From Zantedeschia hybrid cultivar (lineage: Eukaryota; Streptophyta; Magnoliopsida; Alismatales; Araceae), in the NCBI GenBank assembly GCA_030544215.1, contig JARZZO010000016.1, positions 38,090,001 to 38,154,000 on the forward strand: 64,000 nt of DNA. The letters are read 5' to 3'. Below, piece after piece: positions 62,691 through 64,000 of this stretch. How positions within the stretch are numbered: the first letter of the stretch is position 1; every line of letters starts with the position of its first letter. Below the pieces are notes generated by a model. That model was not told the DNA's origin. It ran no database searches and saw only the letters and a program-made list of their open reading frames with translations. A program made the position numbers and the translations under genes.

Positions 62691-63904
62691 TCTCCTCCGA
62701 GAGGAGGTCCCGTCCGATCCAAAGGAAGCAAGGCGCGTCCGGCAGCGCTCTCCTCATTTTCTAATTCTGGAGGGTATGTTGTATAAGAAGTCATTCGCCT
62801 GGCCACTCCTTCGATGTCTCGGTCTGGCCGAAGCCGATTATGCCCTTCTGGAGGTACATGAAGGAATCTGAGGAGCACACGCAGGAGGAAGGGCCTTGAC
62901 CCATAAACTCTTAAGGCAAGGGTACTGGTGGCCGACACTCCGAGGGGACGCAGCTGCTCTCGTCCGCTGCTGTGACCAGTGCCAGAGATATAGCTCCCTC
63001 ATTCACCAGTCAGTAACCCTCCTGACACCTCTGTTGGACCCTTGGCCTTTCGCTCAGTGGGGGATTGATATCTTGGGACCTTTCCCCATTGCCACCGGCC
63101 AGAGAAAGTTCCTTATTGTGGCGGTGGATTATTTCACTAAGTGGGTTGAAGCCGAGCCCCTCGCGCCTATAACAGATAGTAATGCATGGAGCTTCATATG
63201 GAAGTCCATCATTTACCTCTACGGCATCCCTCGGGCAATCATCTCAGATAATGGCAAGCAGTTTGACAGCCATCGGTTCAAAGATAACTTGTGCAAGCTT
63301 TGGTATTCTACATAAATTCGCTTCGGTAGCACACCCTCGGACGAATGGCCAAGTCGAAGTCACTAACCGAAGCCTATTGCGAGGATTGAAAACTCATCTC
63401 GGCAAGGCTAAAGGCCGATGGGTCGAAGAGCTGCCAAGCGTTCTATGGGCTTATCGAACAACAAGTCGAACCCCTACCGGAGAAACCCCATTCCGAATGG
63501 CTTACGGGGTGGAAGCGGTTATTCCTGTCGAAATCGGCCTGCCATCGCCGAAGGTTCTTACTTACGATCCGAAGGACAATGATGAAGCCCCAAGGGATCA
63601 CCTTGATTTTATATAAGAAACAAGGGATCAAGCTCGCATTCGGCTGACGGGATATCAGCAACGCATGGCGAGATATCACAACGCTCGAGTGAAGCCCCGA
63701 AGCTTTGAAGCTGGGAACCTCGTGTTGCAGAACACCCATGCGTCCAAGCCAGCCGAAGCCGCAGGGAAGCTTTCTCCGAACTGGGAGGGCCCTTATCGGG
63801 TGAGAGAAGTAATCCAACGAGAGGCCTATTGGCTGGACACCCTTTCGGGCCAGCCTCTCCCTCGCACTTGGAATGTAGAACGCCTTCGGCGCTATTTTGT
63901 GTAA
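62691..63904 (+). pseudogene. Element B integrase
   Basis: Zinc-finger region with a TGA at 62869-62871 in place of the Cys codon of HEGICG; GYWWPTLRGDAAALVRCCDQC follows. Core: WGIDILGPFPIATGQ (first D), ISDNGKQFDS (second D), a frameshift near 63290, then HPRTNGQVEVTNRSLLRG (Glu), WAYRTTSRTPTGETPFRMAYG. TAA at 63614-63616, then the C-terminal part to RTWNVERLRRYFV and a TAA at 63902-63904. The order is complete although inactive. Confidence 0.92.
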
Positions 63905-64000
63905 GGTATTTTCCCGAGATTCAGCCGGACACCTTGAATGAATATTTTGTTCCGAAATATTGTGTACGGCACTACTCTAAGTCCGTGTAAACCGTACCGA
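63905..64000 (+). other. Start of 3' non-coding part of element B
   Basis: Follows the pol stop. The 3' LTR, if present, lies beyond the window. Confidence 0.6.

Overview
The window reads as plant nuclear DNA: a block of degenerate mitochondrial-type sequence (a NUMT-like block, with some plastid DNA) that several LTR retrotransposons and a LINE have invaded. Evidence for a plant: mitochondrial rps13, nad1 exons 2-3 with group II intron edges, sdh3, and a broken cox3-sdh4 pair; a plastid psbA fragment; and Tat-lineage and Tekay/Del-like Ty3/gypsy elements. Retained sdh3, sdh4 and rps13 suggest an angiosperm, probably a eudicot (inference). Frameshifted cox3 and sdh4, and retrotransposons with clean 5-bp target duplications inside the mitochondrial block, favour a nuclear copy over the mitochondrial chromosome itself.

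Layout. 1-730: 3' part of a gypsy LTR (family 1). 731-3163: minus-strand long-LTR element (element H) with a tRNA-Met type primer site. 3164-21887: a minus-strand family-1 Tat element (element A), split by a 14.4-kb younger Tat element (element T, 4940-19310) flanked by GTTAT duplications. T carries gag-pro, RT-RNase H, a second RNase H plus integrase, and an intron-containing gene on the opposite strand resembling the C-terminal half of a plant mobile domain protein. 21888-23641: a chromovirus-like LTR. 23642-39592: the mitochondrial-type block with LINE and gypsy remnants, cox3/sdh4 (cut by a solo LTR), one arm of a 3.7-kb inverted repeat with psbA, a LINE remnant, sdh3, rps13 and nad1. 39593-48022: a Tekay/Del-like element (element D) with 2.5-kb LTRs, flanked by GAATA. 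48023-57579: more mitochondrial-type DNA, including the second inverted-repeat arm, which holds a LINE. 57580-64000: a plus-strand family-1 element (element B), complete to the end of pol but riddled with stops.

The most unusual signal is a 34-nt dyad of fixed geometry: a 12-nt arm, 10 variable nt, then a 12-nt inverted arm, consensus YTRAANNRCGTC / N10 / GACGYNNTTYAR. I count 14 copies in each LTR of D, 4 in the intact LTR of T and 5 in the leader of T. T and D are unrelated lineages, yet arm length, spacer length and the internal two-base wobble are the same. I do not recognise this motif as a described element.
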